From an uncultured Oscillospiraceae bacterium (lineage in GTDB: Bacteria > Bacillota > Clostridia > Oscillospirales > Ruminococcaceae), in the NCBI GenBank assembly GCA_934513685.1, contig CAKSWY010000017.1, positions 1 through 57,512 of the forward strand: 57,512 bases of DNA. Reading direction: 5' to 3'. Below the pieces are notes generated by a model. The model saw only the letters and a program-made list of their open reading frames with translations, ran no database searches and was not told the origin of the DNA. The position numbers and the translations under genes are program-made. Position 1 is the first letter of the stretch, and each line of letters opens with the position of its first letter. Shown piece after piece: positions 18,424 to 27,294 of the stretch.

Positions 18424-19440
18424 ATGATTATCTCGACCAAAAAAGGTACGCCCAAAATCGAACTGGAAAAGATCGTGGACAAGTTCGAGGCCCAGGGCCT
18501 GGATGTAACCCTGATCTCCGGCAAGGACTACAACGTGTTCGGCCTGGTGGGCGACACCACCAAGATCGACGAGCGGGACGTGCTGGCCAACCCCTGGATT
18601 GACAACGTCACCCGTGTGTCCGCCCCTTACAAGCGGGCCAACCGGCTGTTCCACCCCGAGGATTCCGTCATTGACTGCGGCGGCGTCAAGGTGGGCGGCA
18701 AGGAAAAGATCGTGGTCATGGCCGGCCCCTGCTCCATCGAGGGCGAGGAGCACAGCCTGCGCATGGCGCAGGCCGTAAAGGCCGGCGGCGCTTCCATGTT
18801 CCGCGGCGGCGCCTACAAGCCCCGCACCTCCCCCTACTCCTTCCAGGGTCTGGAGACCGAGGGCATTCTGGACATGGTGAAGGCCCGGGAGGCCACCGGC
18901 CTGCCCATCGTCTCCGAGCTGATGAGCGAGGACCGCATTCCCGAATTTGAGGAATACGTAGACGTAGTGCAGATCGGCGCGCGGAACATGCAGAACTTCC
19001 AGCTGCTGAAGGCCGTGGGCAAAATGCACAAGCCCGTGCTGCTCAAGCGCGGCCTGGCCAACACCATCGAGGAGTGGATCATGAGCGCCGAGTACATCAT
19101 GGCCGGCGGCAACGAGAACGTGATCCTGTGCGAGCGCGGCATCCGCACCTTTGAAAAGTACACCCGCAACACGCTGGATCTGTCCGCCGTGCCCATCATC
19201 CACGAAAAGACCCACCTGCCCATCATTGTGGACCCCAGCCACGCCACCGGCAAATCCAACCTGGTGGAGCCGATGATGCTCGCCGCCATTGCCGCCGGCG
19301 CCGACGGCCTGGAGGTGGAGGTACACAACGACCCCCGCCACGCCTGGAGCGACGGCGCCCAGTGCCTGACCCCGGATTCCTTCGCCCAGGCCATGGCCAA
19401 GTGCCGCCAGGTGGCGTGGGCCATCGGTCGGGAGATGTAA
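18424..19440 (+). CDS. aroF: 3-deoxy-7-phosphoheptulonate (DAHP) synthase, type I-beta with N-terminal regulatory domain
   Basis: Condenses phosphoenolpyruvate with erythrose 4-phosphate, the entry to the shikimate pathway. 338 residues: an N-terminal ferredoxin-like (ACT-like) domain of about 70 residues, as in the Thermotoga-type enzymes that are inhibited by Tyr or Phe, then the barrel with AGPCSIE, RGGAYKPRTSPYSF and VDPSHATGK. The metal cysteine lies in AGPCSIE. Placement after aroQ, beyond a 196-bp leader, suggests separate control of pathway entry. The family symbol varies (aroF/aroG/aroA); the activity is sure. Confidence 0.94.
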   Translation: MIISTKKGTPKIELEKIVDKFEAQGLDVTLISGKDYNVFGLVGDTTKIDERDVLANPWIDNVTRVSAPYKRANRLFHPEDSVIDCGGVKVGGKEKIVVMAGPCSIEGEEHSLRMAQAVKAGGASMFRGGAYKPRTSPYSFQGLETEGILDMVKAREATGLPIVSELMSEDRIPEFEEYVDVVQIGARNMQNFQLLKAVGKMHKPVLLKRGLANTIEEWIMSAEYIMAGGNENVILCERGIRTFEKYTRNTLDLSAVPIIHEKTHLPIIVDPSHATGKSNLVEPMMLAAIAAGADGLEVEVHNDPRHAWSDGAQCLTPDSFAQAMAKCRQVAWAIGREM

Positions 19441-19519
19441 GCGCCCCTTCGATTTTTAAAAAACAAACCAGTGTGCGCTGTTCCCAACGCGGGCAGCGCA
19501 TACTTTAGGATGTAGAACT

Positions 19520-20638
19520 ATGACAAGCGTACAAACTGCCGCCCTGCCCCTGAGCATCATTGTGCCGGTGTACAACGCCGCCCCCTGGCTGGACCGCTGC
19601 CTCGCGGGCATTGCCGGGCAGACCTTCCGGGATTGGGAATGCCTGCTCATTGACGATGGTTCCACCGACGAAAGCGGGGCCATCTGCGATGCCTGGCAGC
19701 AGAAAGACCCCCGCTTTGTGGCGGTGCACCAGAAAAACGCCGGGGTTTCCGCCGCCCGCAACAGGGGCCTTTCGCTGGCAAAAGGCGAGCAGATCGCCTT
19801 CTGCGATGCGGACGATGCCTTTGCCCCCACGGCCATGGAATACGCCTTGGCCATGCACCGGCAGGCCCCTGAGGCCATGGTCATCTGGGGCTTTACCACC
19901 GACCCGGAGCGCTTTGTAAAAGGCCCCGGCGCACTGGATTTTTCGGTGCTGCCCAAGCCCGCCTTTGACGGCGTTGCCTGGGTGGAAATTCTGTACAACG
20001 CGGTGTGGAACCGCCTGTTTGACGCCGAAAAGCTGCGGCAGAAGCAGCTGCTCTTCCGTGATGAACTGGGCCAGGCCGGGGCCGCCGTCATCTGTGAGGA
20101 TGGTGAGTTCGTGGCCCGCTATCTGGACCAGTGCGCTCCCTCGGGCGGCTGGCAGATCGCCTACTGCCCGGCCCCGCTCTACTATTACGCCCAGGACAAC
20201 ACCGCTTCCCTCTCCACCACCGCCACCGGAACCGGCGCATCGGAGAACGGCCCCGATCTGCGGGAGAATCTTGACCAGATCCTGAAGCAGGAGTGGGACG
20301 GCCTGCTGGCCTATGCCCCCGCCTTCCCGGAGGGCTACTGCCTGGAGCCGGACGCTGTGGTGCACCACTATCTGGCCGCCGCCGCCCAGCTGGCCTACCA
20401 GTACAAGGCCGCCGGCCGGCCCATGGACCGCGCCCTGCTGCATCACCCCTGCCTTGAGAATATGCTGGCCTACTGCAAAAAGGCGAAGCTGTATTCCCCC
20501 TACTACCTGCCCCTGCGCACCGGCAATTACGCCTTGGCCGCCCACCTGTGGCTGCTGGACGCCACCGAAAACCGCAGCTTCGGCCGCTGGGACTGGCTGG
20601 GCTATTACCTGCTGGGCGGCAAGTGGAAGCGGGCCTGA
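19520..20638 (+). CDS. family 2 glycosyltransferase embedded in the aromatic operon
   Basis: 372 residues. GT-A fold of family 2: SIIVPVYNAAPWLDRCL at the start, DDGSTDESG near 45-53, and the metal-binding DADD near 95-98. There are no membrane helices. Such enzymes add a sugar from a nucleotide donor to a surface glycan; acceptor and sugar cannot be told. It sits between DAHP synthase and aroA on the same strand with gaps of 79 and 35 bp and no terminator, so it is probably cotranscribed with genes of unrelated function. Its ribosome site (TTAGGATG) is weak. Confidence 0.85.
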   Translation: MTSVQTAALPLSIIVPVYNAAPWLDRCLAGIAGQTFRDWECLLIDDGSTDESGAICDAWQQKDPRFVAVHQKNAGVSAARNRGLSLAKGEQIAFCDADDAFAPTAMEYALAMHRQAPEAMVIWGFTTDPERFVKGPGALDFSVLPKPAFDGVAWVEILYNAVWNRLFDAEKLRQKQLLFRDELGQAGAAVICEDGEFVARYLDQCAPSGGWQIAYCPAPLYYYAQDNTASLSTTATGTGASENGPDLRENLDQILKQEWDGLLAYAPAFPEGYCLEPDAVVHHYLAAAAQLAYQYKAAGRPMDRALLHHPCLENMLAYCKKAKLYSPYYLPLRTGNYALAAHLWLLDATENRSFGRWDWLGYYLLGGKWKRA

Positions 20639-20673
20639 GCGCCCACGGCAAACGCCTTCTGAAAGGACCCACC

Positions 20674-21957
20674 ATGAACATCCAAATTTTTCCCTGCTCC
20701 ATCGGCGGCCGCCTGTGCGCCCCGCCCTCCAAAAGCATGGCCCACCGCTCGGTGCTGGCGGCCGCCCTGGCCGAGGGCACCTCGCCGGTGCAGAACCTGG
20801 CCCAGAGCCGGGACATTCAGGCCACTCTGGCCGGGGTGGCCCGCCTGGGCGCGAAGATCACCCCCACAGAGGGCGGCGTGGCCATCACCGGAGCAGGTGC
20901 GCCTGCCCGCTGGCGCTTTGACCCCGCCCAGCCTGTGGACTGCGGCGAGAGCGGCAGCACCCTGCGCTTTTTCATCCCCGTGTTCAGCCTGACCGGCGAT
21001 GAAGTGCGCTTTTGCGGCGGCGGGCGGCTGTTCAGCCGCCCCCAGCAGGTGTATGCCGACCTCTTTGCCGCCCGCGGGCTGGAGTTCGCCCAGACCGAGC
21101 AGGGCGTCACCCTGAAGGGCGCGCTGCCCGCCGGGGATTACACCCTGCCGGGAGATGTTTCCAGCCAGTTCATCACCGGCCTGCTGTACGCCCTGCCCCT
21201 GCTGCCCGGCGACAGCACCATCACCCTCACCGGCAAGGTAGAAAGCCGCCCCTACATCGACCTGACCCTCTCGGCCCTGGCCGACTTCGGCGTGACCGCC
21301 CGCTGGCTGGACGAGCGCCGTCTGGCCGTGCCCGGCGGCCAGCACTACCGCCCCTGCTCCTACCGGGTGGAGGGCGATTACAGCCAGGCGGCCTTCCCCG
21401 CCGTACTGGGGGCCGTGCGCGGCGGCGTGACCGTCACCGGCCTGCGGCCGGACTCCCTTCAGGGCGACGCCGCCATTCTGGACATTCTGGCCCGGTGCGG
21501 GGCAAACTTTACCTGCACCGGCGATGAAGTGCGCTTTGAGGCTTCCCCCCTGCGGGCCACCGCCATCGACCTGGCCGCCTGCCCGGACCTTGGCCCCATC
21601 CTGATGGTGCTGGGCCTGTTCTGTGAGGGCGACACGGTCATCACCAACGCGGGGCGGCTGCGCATCAAGGAGAGCGACCGCATTGCCGCCATGCAGGAGG
21701 AGCTGGCCAAATTCGGCGGACAGGTGCTGGCCGAGGGCGAAACCGTCACGGTCAAGGGCCTGGGCGGGGCGCTGTGTGCCCCCACCCGGCCCCTGAACAG
21801 CCACAACGACCACCGGGTGGCCATGGCGCTGGCCATTGCCGCCTGGGCCGCCGGGCTGCCCGCCTGCCTTGAGGACGCGGGGGCCGTGGCCAAGAGCTGG
21901 CCCACCTTCTTTGCGGACATGGCTCAGGGCCTCGATGCCCGGTGGCAGGAGGCCTGA
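20674..21957 (+). CDS. aroA: 3-phosphoshikimate 1-carboxyvinyltransferase (EPSP synthase)
   Basis: Transfers enolpyruvyl from PEP to shikimate 3-phosphate. 427 residues, normal size. PPSKSMAHRSVL near 18-29 contains the substrate lysine; ESGSTLRFFIP, GDVSSQFITG, KESDRI and SHNDHRVAMA are all present. The ATG at 20674 follows GAAAGGA. The segment normally reading LGNAGT in class I enzymes is CGESGSTLRF here, as in Gram-positive (class II-like) enzymes. Confidence 0.95.
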   Translation: MNIQIFPCSIGGRLCAPPSKSMAHRSVLAAALAEGTSPVQNLAQSRDIQATLAGVARLGAKITPTEGGVAITGAGAPARWRFDPAQPVDCGESGSTLRFFIPVFSLTGDEVRFCGGGRLFSRPQQVYADLFAARGLEFAQTEQGVTLKGALPAGDYTLPGDVSSQFITGLLYALPLLPGDSTITLTGKVESRPYIDLTLSALADFGVTARWLDERRLAVPGGQHYRPCSYRVEGDYSQAAFPAVLGAVRGGVTVTGLRPDSLQGDAAILDILARCGANFTCTGDEVRFEASPLRATAIDLAACPDLGPILMVLGLFCEGDTVITNAGRLRIKESDRIAAMQEELAKFGGQVLAEGETVTVKGLGGALCAPTRPLNSHNDHRVAMALAIAAWAAGLPACLEDAGAVAKSWPTFFADMAQGLDARWQEA

Positions 21958-22035
21958 CCCCCCGCCGCGGGCGTGAAACTTTAATTTTTACAGCGTTGTT
22001 TGAAACGCGATCCTGTTAGAAACGAGGTTTGCATC

Positions 22036-22893
22036 ATGCTGGATACTTCCAAACGTGTGGTGATCGTGGGCCTGGGCCTGCTGGGCGGCCGCTACGCCCT
22101 GGGCCTGACCCGGGCCGGTTTTGCCGTGGACGGCATTGACCGCAGCCCGGAGGCCGTGGAGTTTGCCCTGAAGGAGGGCTACATCCAGCGGGGCGCCACC
22201 GAAAACTTTGCCCCTCTGCTGGCCGAGGCCGGCTATGTGGTGCTGGGCCTGTACCCCACCGCCCTGCTGGACTGGCTGAAGCAGTACGGCAGCCTGCTGC
22301 CCGCCGGGTGCCTGGCAACCGACACCTGCGGCGTAAAAACCGGCGTGGTGGACGCCGCCCAGGCCCTCATGCCCGAAGGGGTGGAGTTCATCGGCAGCCA
22401 CCCCATGGCGGGCAAGGAGGTCAGCGGCGTGACCAACGCCCATCTGGTGGACTTTGCCCCCGCCAACTTCATCATCACCCCCACCGAGAAAAACACCGAG
22501 GCGGGGCTTACCTTCGCCTGGTCGCTGGCCGAAGCGCTGGGCTTCCAGCACATCACCACCCTCACCCCCGCCGAGCACGATCAGATGATCGGCTATGTGA
22601 GCCAGCTGACCCATGCCATCGCCGTGAGCCTGATGTGCGCCTCAGACAATGGCCGCCTGGCCGAATACACCGGCGATTCCTTCCGGGACCTGACTCGCAT
22701 CGCCCGCATCAACGCCCAGATGTGGGCCGAGCTGTTTTTGTGGAACCGGGACAACCTGATGAAAGAGATCGACCAGTTTGAGGGGGCGCTCACCCGTCTG
22801 CGCGCCTGCCTGGAACGCGGCGACCGGGAGGGGCTGGAGGCGATGTTCCGCCTTTCCACCCAGCGCCGGGCCGTATTTGACAAAAAGCAGTAA
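22036..22893 (+). CDS. tyrA: prephenate dehydrogenase
   Basis: Oxidises prephenate to 4-hydroxyphenylpyruvate for tyrosine. 285 residues with an N-terminal Rossmann loop GLGLLGG and a C-terminal helical domain; SHPMAGKEVSGV is the family signature. No ACT domain follows, so tyrosine inhibition through that module is not expected. ATG at 22036 follows ACGAGG; the longer frame from 22000 is less likely. It closes the biosynthetic genes of the operon, with the WYL regulator 18 bp after its stop. Confidence 0.93.
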   Translation: MLDTSKRVVIVGLGLLGGRYALGLTRAGFAVDGIDRSPEAVEFALKEGYIQRGATENFAPLLAEAGYVVLGLYPTALLDWLKQYGSLLPAGCLATDTCGVKTGVVDAAQALMPEGVEFIGSHPMAGKEVSGVTNAHLVDFAPANFIITPTEKNTEAGLTFAWSLAEALGFQHITTLTPAEHDQMIGYVSQLTHAIAVSLMCASDNGRLAEYTGDSFRDLTRIARINAQMWAELFLWNRDNLMKEIDQFEGALTRLRACLERGDREGLEAMFRLSTQRRAVFDKKQ

Positions 22894-22911
22894 AAAAGGA
22901 GGGCCGTGCCC

Positions 22912-23904
22912 ATGCCCCGTGCGGAAGGCCAGAAGGCCAAGCTGCTGGTACTAAAGCAGATTTTTGAGCGAAAAACCGACGAAGAACATATGCTCAGCGT
23001 GCCCCAGCTGCTGGACGCGCTGGAAAAGGCGGGAATGCCCGCCGAGCGCAAGAGCATTTACAGCGACATTGACGCCCTGCGCCGGGGCGGCGTGGATGTA
23101 GAGTTGTCCCGCGGCCGGGGCGGCGGCTATTATCTGGCCAGCCGCACCTTTGAGCTGCCCGAGCTGAAGCTGCTGGTGGATTCCGTGCAGGCCAGCCAGT
23201 TCATCACCAAGAAAAAGAGCGAGGTGCTCATCAAAAAGTTGGAAAGCCTGGCCAGCGACTATCAGGCCGGGCAGATGCAGCGGCAGGTGTTCGTTTCCGG
23301 CCGGGTGAAAACCATGAACGAGAGCATCTACTACACCGTAGACGCTCTGCACAGCGCCATTGCGCAGGACCGGCAGGTCACGTTCCAGTATCTGGAGTGG
23401 GGCCTGAACAAGAAAAAAATGCCCCGCAAAAACGGCGCGCTGTATCAGGTCAGCCCCTGGGCGCTGGTCTGGAGCGACTCCAAATACTACCTCATCGCCT
23501 TCTCCGAAGGGGAGATCCGCCACTACCGGGTGGACAAACTGCGGGAGCCGGCCGTCACCGACCTGCCCCGTGAGGGCAAGGCCCAGTTCCGCGCGCTGGA
23601 TCTGGGCGCCTACACCAATCAGGTGTTCGGTATGTTCGGCGGCGAGGTGGAGAAGGTCACCCTGCGCTGTGCCAACCGGCTGGTGGGCGTTATGCTGGAC
23701 CGCTTCGGCACCGGGGTGCTGCTGTCGCCCCAGATGGACGGCGCGCACTTTCACCTGACGGTGCCCGTGGCCGTCAGCCCCCAGTTTCTGGGCTGGGTGT
23801 GCGGCTTCGGGGATGAGATCGAGGTGCTCAACCCGCCCGCCGTGCGCCAGCAGATGGCCCAGCTGGCCGCCGGGCTGACCCAAAAGTACGCAAAACAGGG
23901 GTAA
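22912..23904 (+). CDS. WYL-domain transcriptional regulator
   Basis: 330 residues. N-terminal winged helix (about 1-65) of the DeoR/HTH_11 type, then a WYL domain in which the name motif is modified (ALVWSDSKYYLIAFSEG), and a C-terminal WCX extension ending near residue 325. WYL proteins bind small ligands or nucleic acid and regulate diverse genes. The ATG at 22912 is better placed than the GTG at 22906 relative to AAAAAAGGAGGG. It is cotranscribed with tyrA, so it could sense aromatic metabolites, but nothing in the sequence proves that. Confidence 0.85.
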   Translation: MPRAEGQKAKLLVLKQIFERKTDEEHMLSVPQLLDALEKAGMPAERKSIYSDIDALRRGGVDVELSRGRGGGYYLASRTFELPELKLLVDSVQASQFITKKKSEVLIKKLESLASDYQAGQMQRQVFVSGRVKTMNESIYYTVDALHSAIAQDRQVTFQYLEWGLNKKKMPRKNGALYQVSPWALVWSDSKYYLIAFSEGEIRHYRVDKLREPAVTDLPREGKAQFRALDLGAYTNQVFGMFGGEVEKVTLRCANRLVGVMLDRFGTGVLLSPQMDGAHFHLTVPVAVSPQFLGWVCGFGDEIEVLNPPAVRQQMAQLAAGLTQKYAKQG

Positions 23905-23940
23905 CGGTGTGTGCCCCTCTTCGGGTTCCTCCCGTGTTTT

Positions 23941-23972
23941 CCCGCCCTTTTTGCAAAGCGGCGGGTTTTTTT
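23941..23972 (+). terminator. terminator of the aromatic operon
   Basis: CCCGCC-CTTT pairs with AAAG-GGCGGG across a single bulged C. The stem is followed by seven T residues. Confidence 0.92.
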
Positions 23973-24004
23973 GTGCTTTTTCGGCCTGCGGGCGGGCAAA
24001 ACTC

Positions 24005-24033
24005 TTGCACAAGGGCCGTTTTTTCGATAGAAT
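24005..24033 (+). promoter_or_regulatory. prfC promoter
   Basis: TTGCAC (24005-24010), 17-bp spacer, TAGAAT (24028-24033), about 58 bp before prfC. Confidence 0.8.
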
Positions 24034-24091
24034 AAAAAATGTATGCGATTTAACAGATGAATTTTTGAAATAGAGGAGTGAACCAACCTTC

Positions 24092-25699
24092 ATGGCAACC
24101 ATGAGGCAGGAAATCGAGGCGCGGCGGACGTTTGCCATCATCAGCCACCCCGACGCCGGTAAAACCACCCTCACCGAAAAGCTGCTGCTGTACGGTGGGG
24201 CCATTCAGCAGGCGGGCAGCGTGAAGGGCAAGCAGAATGCCCGGCACGCCGTCAGCGACTGGATGGAGATCGAAAAGCAGCGCGGCATTTCCGTTACCAG
24301 CAGCGTGCTGCAGTTCAATTACGGCGGCAAGTGCGTGAACATTCTGGACACCCCCGGCCACCAGGACTTCTCCGAGGATACCTACCGCACCCTGATGGCG
24401 GCCGACTCCGCCGTCATGGTCATCGACGCGGCCAAGGGCGTTGAGGCCCAGACCCGCAAGCTGTTCAAGGTGTGCACCCTGCGGCATATTCCCATCTTCA
24501 CCTTCATCAACAAGATGGACCGGGAAGCCCGCGACCCCTTTGAGCTGTGCGAGGAGATCGAGAACCTGCTGGGCATTCAGACCTACCCCATGAACTGGCC
24601 CATCGGCTGCGGCCGTGACTTCAAGGGCGTGTTTGACCGTGCCTCCCGCCACATTCTGGCCTTCCAGAGCGAGGGCAAGGCCAACGGCGTGCGCATGGTG
24701 GAAAAGATCGAGACCGAGCTGGGCGACCCCGCGCTGGACGAGCTGATCACCGCCCCGCTGCACCGCCAGCTGGCCGACGATGTGGAGCTGCTGGACGGCG
24801 CCGGCATGGACTTTGACCTGGAAGCGGTGCAGACCGGCAAGCTCAGCCCCGTGTTCTTCGGTTCGGCCCTGACCAACTTCGGCGTGGAGCCCTTCCTGCG
24901 GGACTTCCTGCGCCTGACCCCCACCCCGCTGCCCCGCCGGGACATTCTCACCGGCGAGGACGTGGACCCCTGCCGGGAGCAGTTCTCCGGCTTCATCTTC
25001 AAGATTCAGGCCAACATGAACAAGGCCCATCGGGACCGCATCGCCTTTATGCGCATCTGCTCGGGCAAGTTCGAGCGCGGCATGGACGTGTACCATGTGC
25101 AGCAGGGCAAGAACGTGAAGCTGGCCCAGTCCACCCAGCTGATGGCCCAGGACCGGGCCACCGTGGACACCGCCTATGCAGGCGACATCATCGGCCTGTT
25201 TGACCCGGGCATCTTCTCCATCGGCGACACCCTGTGCACCGGCAAGACCCATGTGCAGTTCGCCGGCATTCCCACCTTCGCCCCCGAGCACTTTGCCCGG
25301 GTGAGCCAGGTGGACACCATGAAGCGCAAGCAGTTCGTGAAGGGCATGGAACAGATCGCCCAGGAAGGCGCCATTCAGATCTTCCGCGACCTGGGCGGCG
25401 GCATGGAAGAGGTCATCGTGGGCGTTGTGGGCGTGCTGCAGTTCGAGGTGCTGGAGTACCGGCTGAACACCGAGTATAAAGTGGACATCCGGATGCAGGA
25501 ACTGCCCTACGAGCACATCCGCTGGATCGAAAACGACCCGGACGAACTGAACCCCAAGGATCTGGACCTGACCAGCGACACCCGCTGCATCGAGGACCTG
25601 AAGGGCAACCATCTGCTGCTGTTTACCAGCGAATGGAGCATCAACTGGGCTCAGCAGCACAACGAGGCGCTGCGCCTGAGCGAGTTCGGCAACCTGTAA
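24092..25699 (+). CDS. prfC: peptide chain release factor 3
   Basis: A translational GTPase that removes RF1/RF2 from the ribosome after termination. 535 residues, normal length. G1 SHPDAGKTT (18-26), the switch region with GISVTSS, G3 DTPGHQDF (86-93) and G4 NKMD (140-143) are intact. The RF3 C-terminal domain ends near 530. Sits alone between two terminators. RF3 and the RF3-like stress factors are hard to tell apart from a single sequence, but the length and motifs favour true RF3. Confidence 0.95.
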   Translation: MATMRQEIEARRTFAIISHPDAGKTTLTEKLLLYGGAIQQAGSVKGKQNARHAVSDWMEIEKQRGISVTSSVLQFNYGGKCVNILDTPGHQDFSEDTYRTLMAADSAVMVIDAAKGVEAQTRKLFKVCTLRHIPIFTFINKMDREARDPFELCEEIENLLGIQTYPMNWPIGCGRDFKGVFDRASRHILAFQSEGKANGVRMVEKIETELGDPALDELITAPLHRQLADDVELLDGAGMDFDLEAVQTGKLSPVFFGSALTNFGVEPFLRDFLRLTPTPLPRRDILTGEDVDPCREQFSGFIFKIQANMNKAHRDRIAFMRICSGKFERGMDVYHVQQGKNVKLAQSTQLMAQDRATVDTAYAGDIIGLFDPGIFSIGDTLCTGKTHVQFAGIPTFAPEHFARVSQVDTMKRKQFVKGMEQIAQEGAIQIFRDLGGGMEEVIVGVVGVLQFEVLEYRLNTEYKVDIRMQELPYEHIRWIENDPDELNPKDLDLTSDTRCIEDLKGNHLLLFTSEWSINWAQQHNEALRLSEFGNL

Positions 25700-25715
25700 C
25701 TAAGAACGCCTGCGG

Positions 25716-25754
25716 GCCGTTCCCCCAAATCAGCGGGGAGCGGCTCGTTTTTTT
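25716..25754 (+). terminator. terminator of prfC
   Basis: GCCGTTCCCC (25716-25725) pairs with GGGGAGCGGC (25735-25744) with one G-T wobble, followed after three bases by seven T residues. Confidence 0.9.
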
Positions 25755-25841
25755 GCCGTTGTTTTTCCGCCATTTTGTTTTCGCCGTTTTTTCACAACTG
25801 CGCCATTTCTTTTTCACCGCCATAGCGTATCTTTAAAGCAT

Positions 25842-25965
25842 CGAAGGAAGCAGCAGGGCGCTGGGCAAGCAGCGCCCCCCAACGCGTTTCCTTCGTTCCC
25901 GGGGTGTGGGAGCCTCGGGCGGGCGGTTCGGAGCGTTCCCTCACATCCGAACCGCGAATCCCATC
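25842..25965 (+). ncRNA. multi-hairpin intergenic region, possible small RNA
   Basis: Three nested or consecutive perfect stems lie between two terminators. CGAAGGAA/TTCCTTCG (25842-25849 with 25888-25895) encloses GGGCGCTG/CAGCGCCC (25856-25863 with 25870-25877). CGGTTCGG/CCGAACCG follows (25924-25931 with 25947-25954). A short GCGA/TCGC stem and TTTTT end it. No coding frame fits. I found no strong promoter, so a transcribed small RNA is only a possibility. Confidence 0.35.
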
Positions 25966-26012
25966 GCTTTTTCATCTTTTCTCCTCTTTTTTACCCAAAC
26001 GTGTGTGCAAAA

Positions 26013-26069
26013 GCACGGGCCTGGCCGCTCTTCCAAACAACCGGAAGAGGGCCGGGCCCGTGCTTTTTT
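26013..26069. terminator. bidirectional terminator between prfC and the exporter gene
   Basis: A 21-pair arm: GCACGGGCC onward from 26013 pairs with GGGCCCGTGC ending at 26063, with one wobble and one bulge. TTTTTT follows on the plus strand and TTTT on the minus strand, so it can end transcription from both sides. Confidence 0.9.
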
Positions 26070-26085
26070 GTGGTTTGCGTTTTTT

Positions 26086-27123
26086 TCACACCAGCGTGCC
26101 GTTCGGGGCCACGCCGATGGCAAACTCCACCGTGATGGCCACCAGCACCACCAGCAGCGAAATGATAAACCCATGCAGCATGGGTTTCGCGCCGGAGCGT
26201 TTCATCTCGGCAAAGCTGGTGTTCAGGCCAATGGCGGCCAGCGCCATCACCATCAAAAACTTGCTCACGGTTTTCAGCCCCGCCGCCAGCGCTGCGGGCA
26301 CCAGCCCGGCGCTGCTGAGCAGCGACATCGCCACAAAGAAGGGAATGAACCAGGGGAACACCGACTTCATGTTCACCTTCACCTCGCCCTCGGCGGCCTG
26401 CTTTTTCTTCAGGTGGGCGCTGATGAGGGCAAACACCAGCACCGTGGGAATGATGGCCAGGGTGCGGGTCAGCTTCACCATGGTGGCAAAGTCGCCGGCC
26501 TTTTCGCTGAAGGCATAGCCCGCCGCCACCACGCTGGAGGTATCGTTCACCGCCGTACCGGCCCACAGGCCATAGGCCGCGTCCGAAAGGCCCAGCGCCC
26601 GGCCCATGATGGGAAACAGCACGATCATGGCCATATCAAACAAAAAGGTGGCGGACATACCGTAGGCCACGTCCAGGTCGGTGGCCTCGATGACCGGGGC
26701 AATGGCCGCAATGGCCGAACCGCCGCAGATGCCAGTGCCCGCCGAGATCAGATTGCTCATCTTCCAGTTCAGGCCCAGCGCCTTGCCCACAAAGTAGCCC
26801 ACCCCGAAGCAGGTGGCCAGGGTGAACACCATCACCGTCAGCGAAAAACGGCCCACCTTCAGCACAGTGGTGATGTTCAGGCTGGCGCCCAGCAGCACAA
26901 TGGCCACCTTCAGCAGCTTTTTGGAGGTAAACTTGATGCCCGGGGCCGTAACGGCGTTGGGCTTGTAGAACGAATTGATGAACATACCGATGAACAGCGC
27001 AATGACCGACGCGCCGATGAAGTGCAGCCCCGCGGCCTGCTCCAGATTTTCCAGCAGCTTGGCCACCGCCGCAATGGCCAGCGCCATCAGGCAGCCCGGC
27101 AGCATTTTTTGAATGGTTTTCAT
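26086..27123 (-). CDS. YeiH-family putative anion exporter
   Basis: 345 residues of about ten membrane helices, family UPF0324/Cons_hypoth698 (YeiH), often labelled putative sulfate exporter. Typical strings are LLGASLNI, SAGTGICGGSAIAA and AGTAVNDTSSVVAA. The ATG at 27123 follows GGTGAGGAG; the longer frame from 27183 includes a polar stretch that is not part of the family. Divergent from a LysR regulator with an operator-like palindrome between them, the arrangement known for YeiH and its LysR partner. Substrate is not established for this family member. Confidence 0.88.
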   Translation of the reverse strand: MKTIQKMLPGCLMALAIAAVAKLLENLEQAAGLHFIGASVIALFIGMFINSFYKPNAVTAPGIKFTSKKLLKVAIVLLGASLNITTVLKVGRFSLTVMVFTLATCFGVGYFVGKALGLNWKMSNLISAGTGICGGSAIAAIAPVIEATDLDVAYGMSATFLFDMAMIVLFPIMGRALGLSDAAYGLWAGTAVNDTSSVVAAGYAFSEKAGDFATMVKLTRTLAIIPTVLVFALISAHLKKKQAAEGEVKVNMKSVFPWFIPFFVAMSLLSSAGLVPAALAAGLKTVSKFLMVMALAAIGLNTSFAEMKRSGAKPMLHGFIISLLVVLVAITVEFAIGVAPNGTLV

Positions 27124-27203
27124 GGTTTTCTCCTCACCTGCCCCGGCCTTACCGGGGCGTTTCCGTTTCTTTTTGGGCCGCATGGCCCAACCACAGCCCT
27201 TGC

Positions 27204-27209
27204 ATTATA
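27204..27209 (-). promoter_or_regulatory. -10 box of the exporter gene
   Basis: A perfect TATAAT on the minus strand (27209-27204). The position expected for its -35 falls inside the left arm of the 12-bp inverted repeat, so a regulator bound there would touch polymerase directly. Confidence 0.6.
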
Positions 27210-27226
27210 CGCCCTTTTTGCAATAA

Positions 27227-27256
27227 AATAAAATTATTGTTTGGAATAATTTTATT
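27227..27256. promoter_or_regulatory. perfect 12-bp inverted repeat, likely LysR-type operator
   Basis: AATAAAATTATT (27227-27238) and AATAATTTTATT (27245-27256) are exact inverse complements separated by six bases. It lies between the divergent exporter and LysR genes and overlaps the predicted -35 regions of both. A possible LysR-gene promoter, TTGTTT (27237-27242), 17 bp, TAAATT (27260-27265), runs through it, which fits autoregulation. Confidence 0.75.
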
Positions 27257-27294
27257 CCGTAAATTTATCAGGCCATGCGGCAAGGAGCACCCAA

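Noticed and set aside
25842..25860. GAAGGAAGCAGC resembling the apex of bacterial SRP RNA
   Set aside because: The paired GUCAGGUC side of the SRP loop is missing upstream and the bases are used in other perfect stems.
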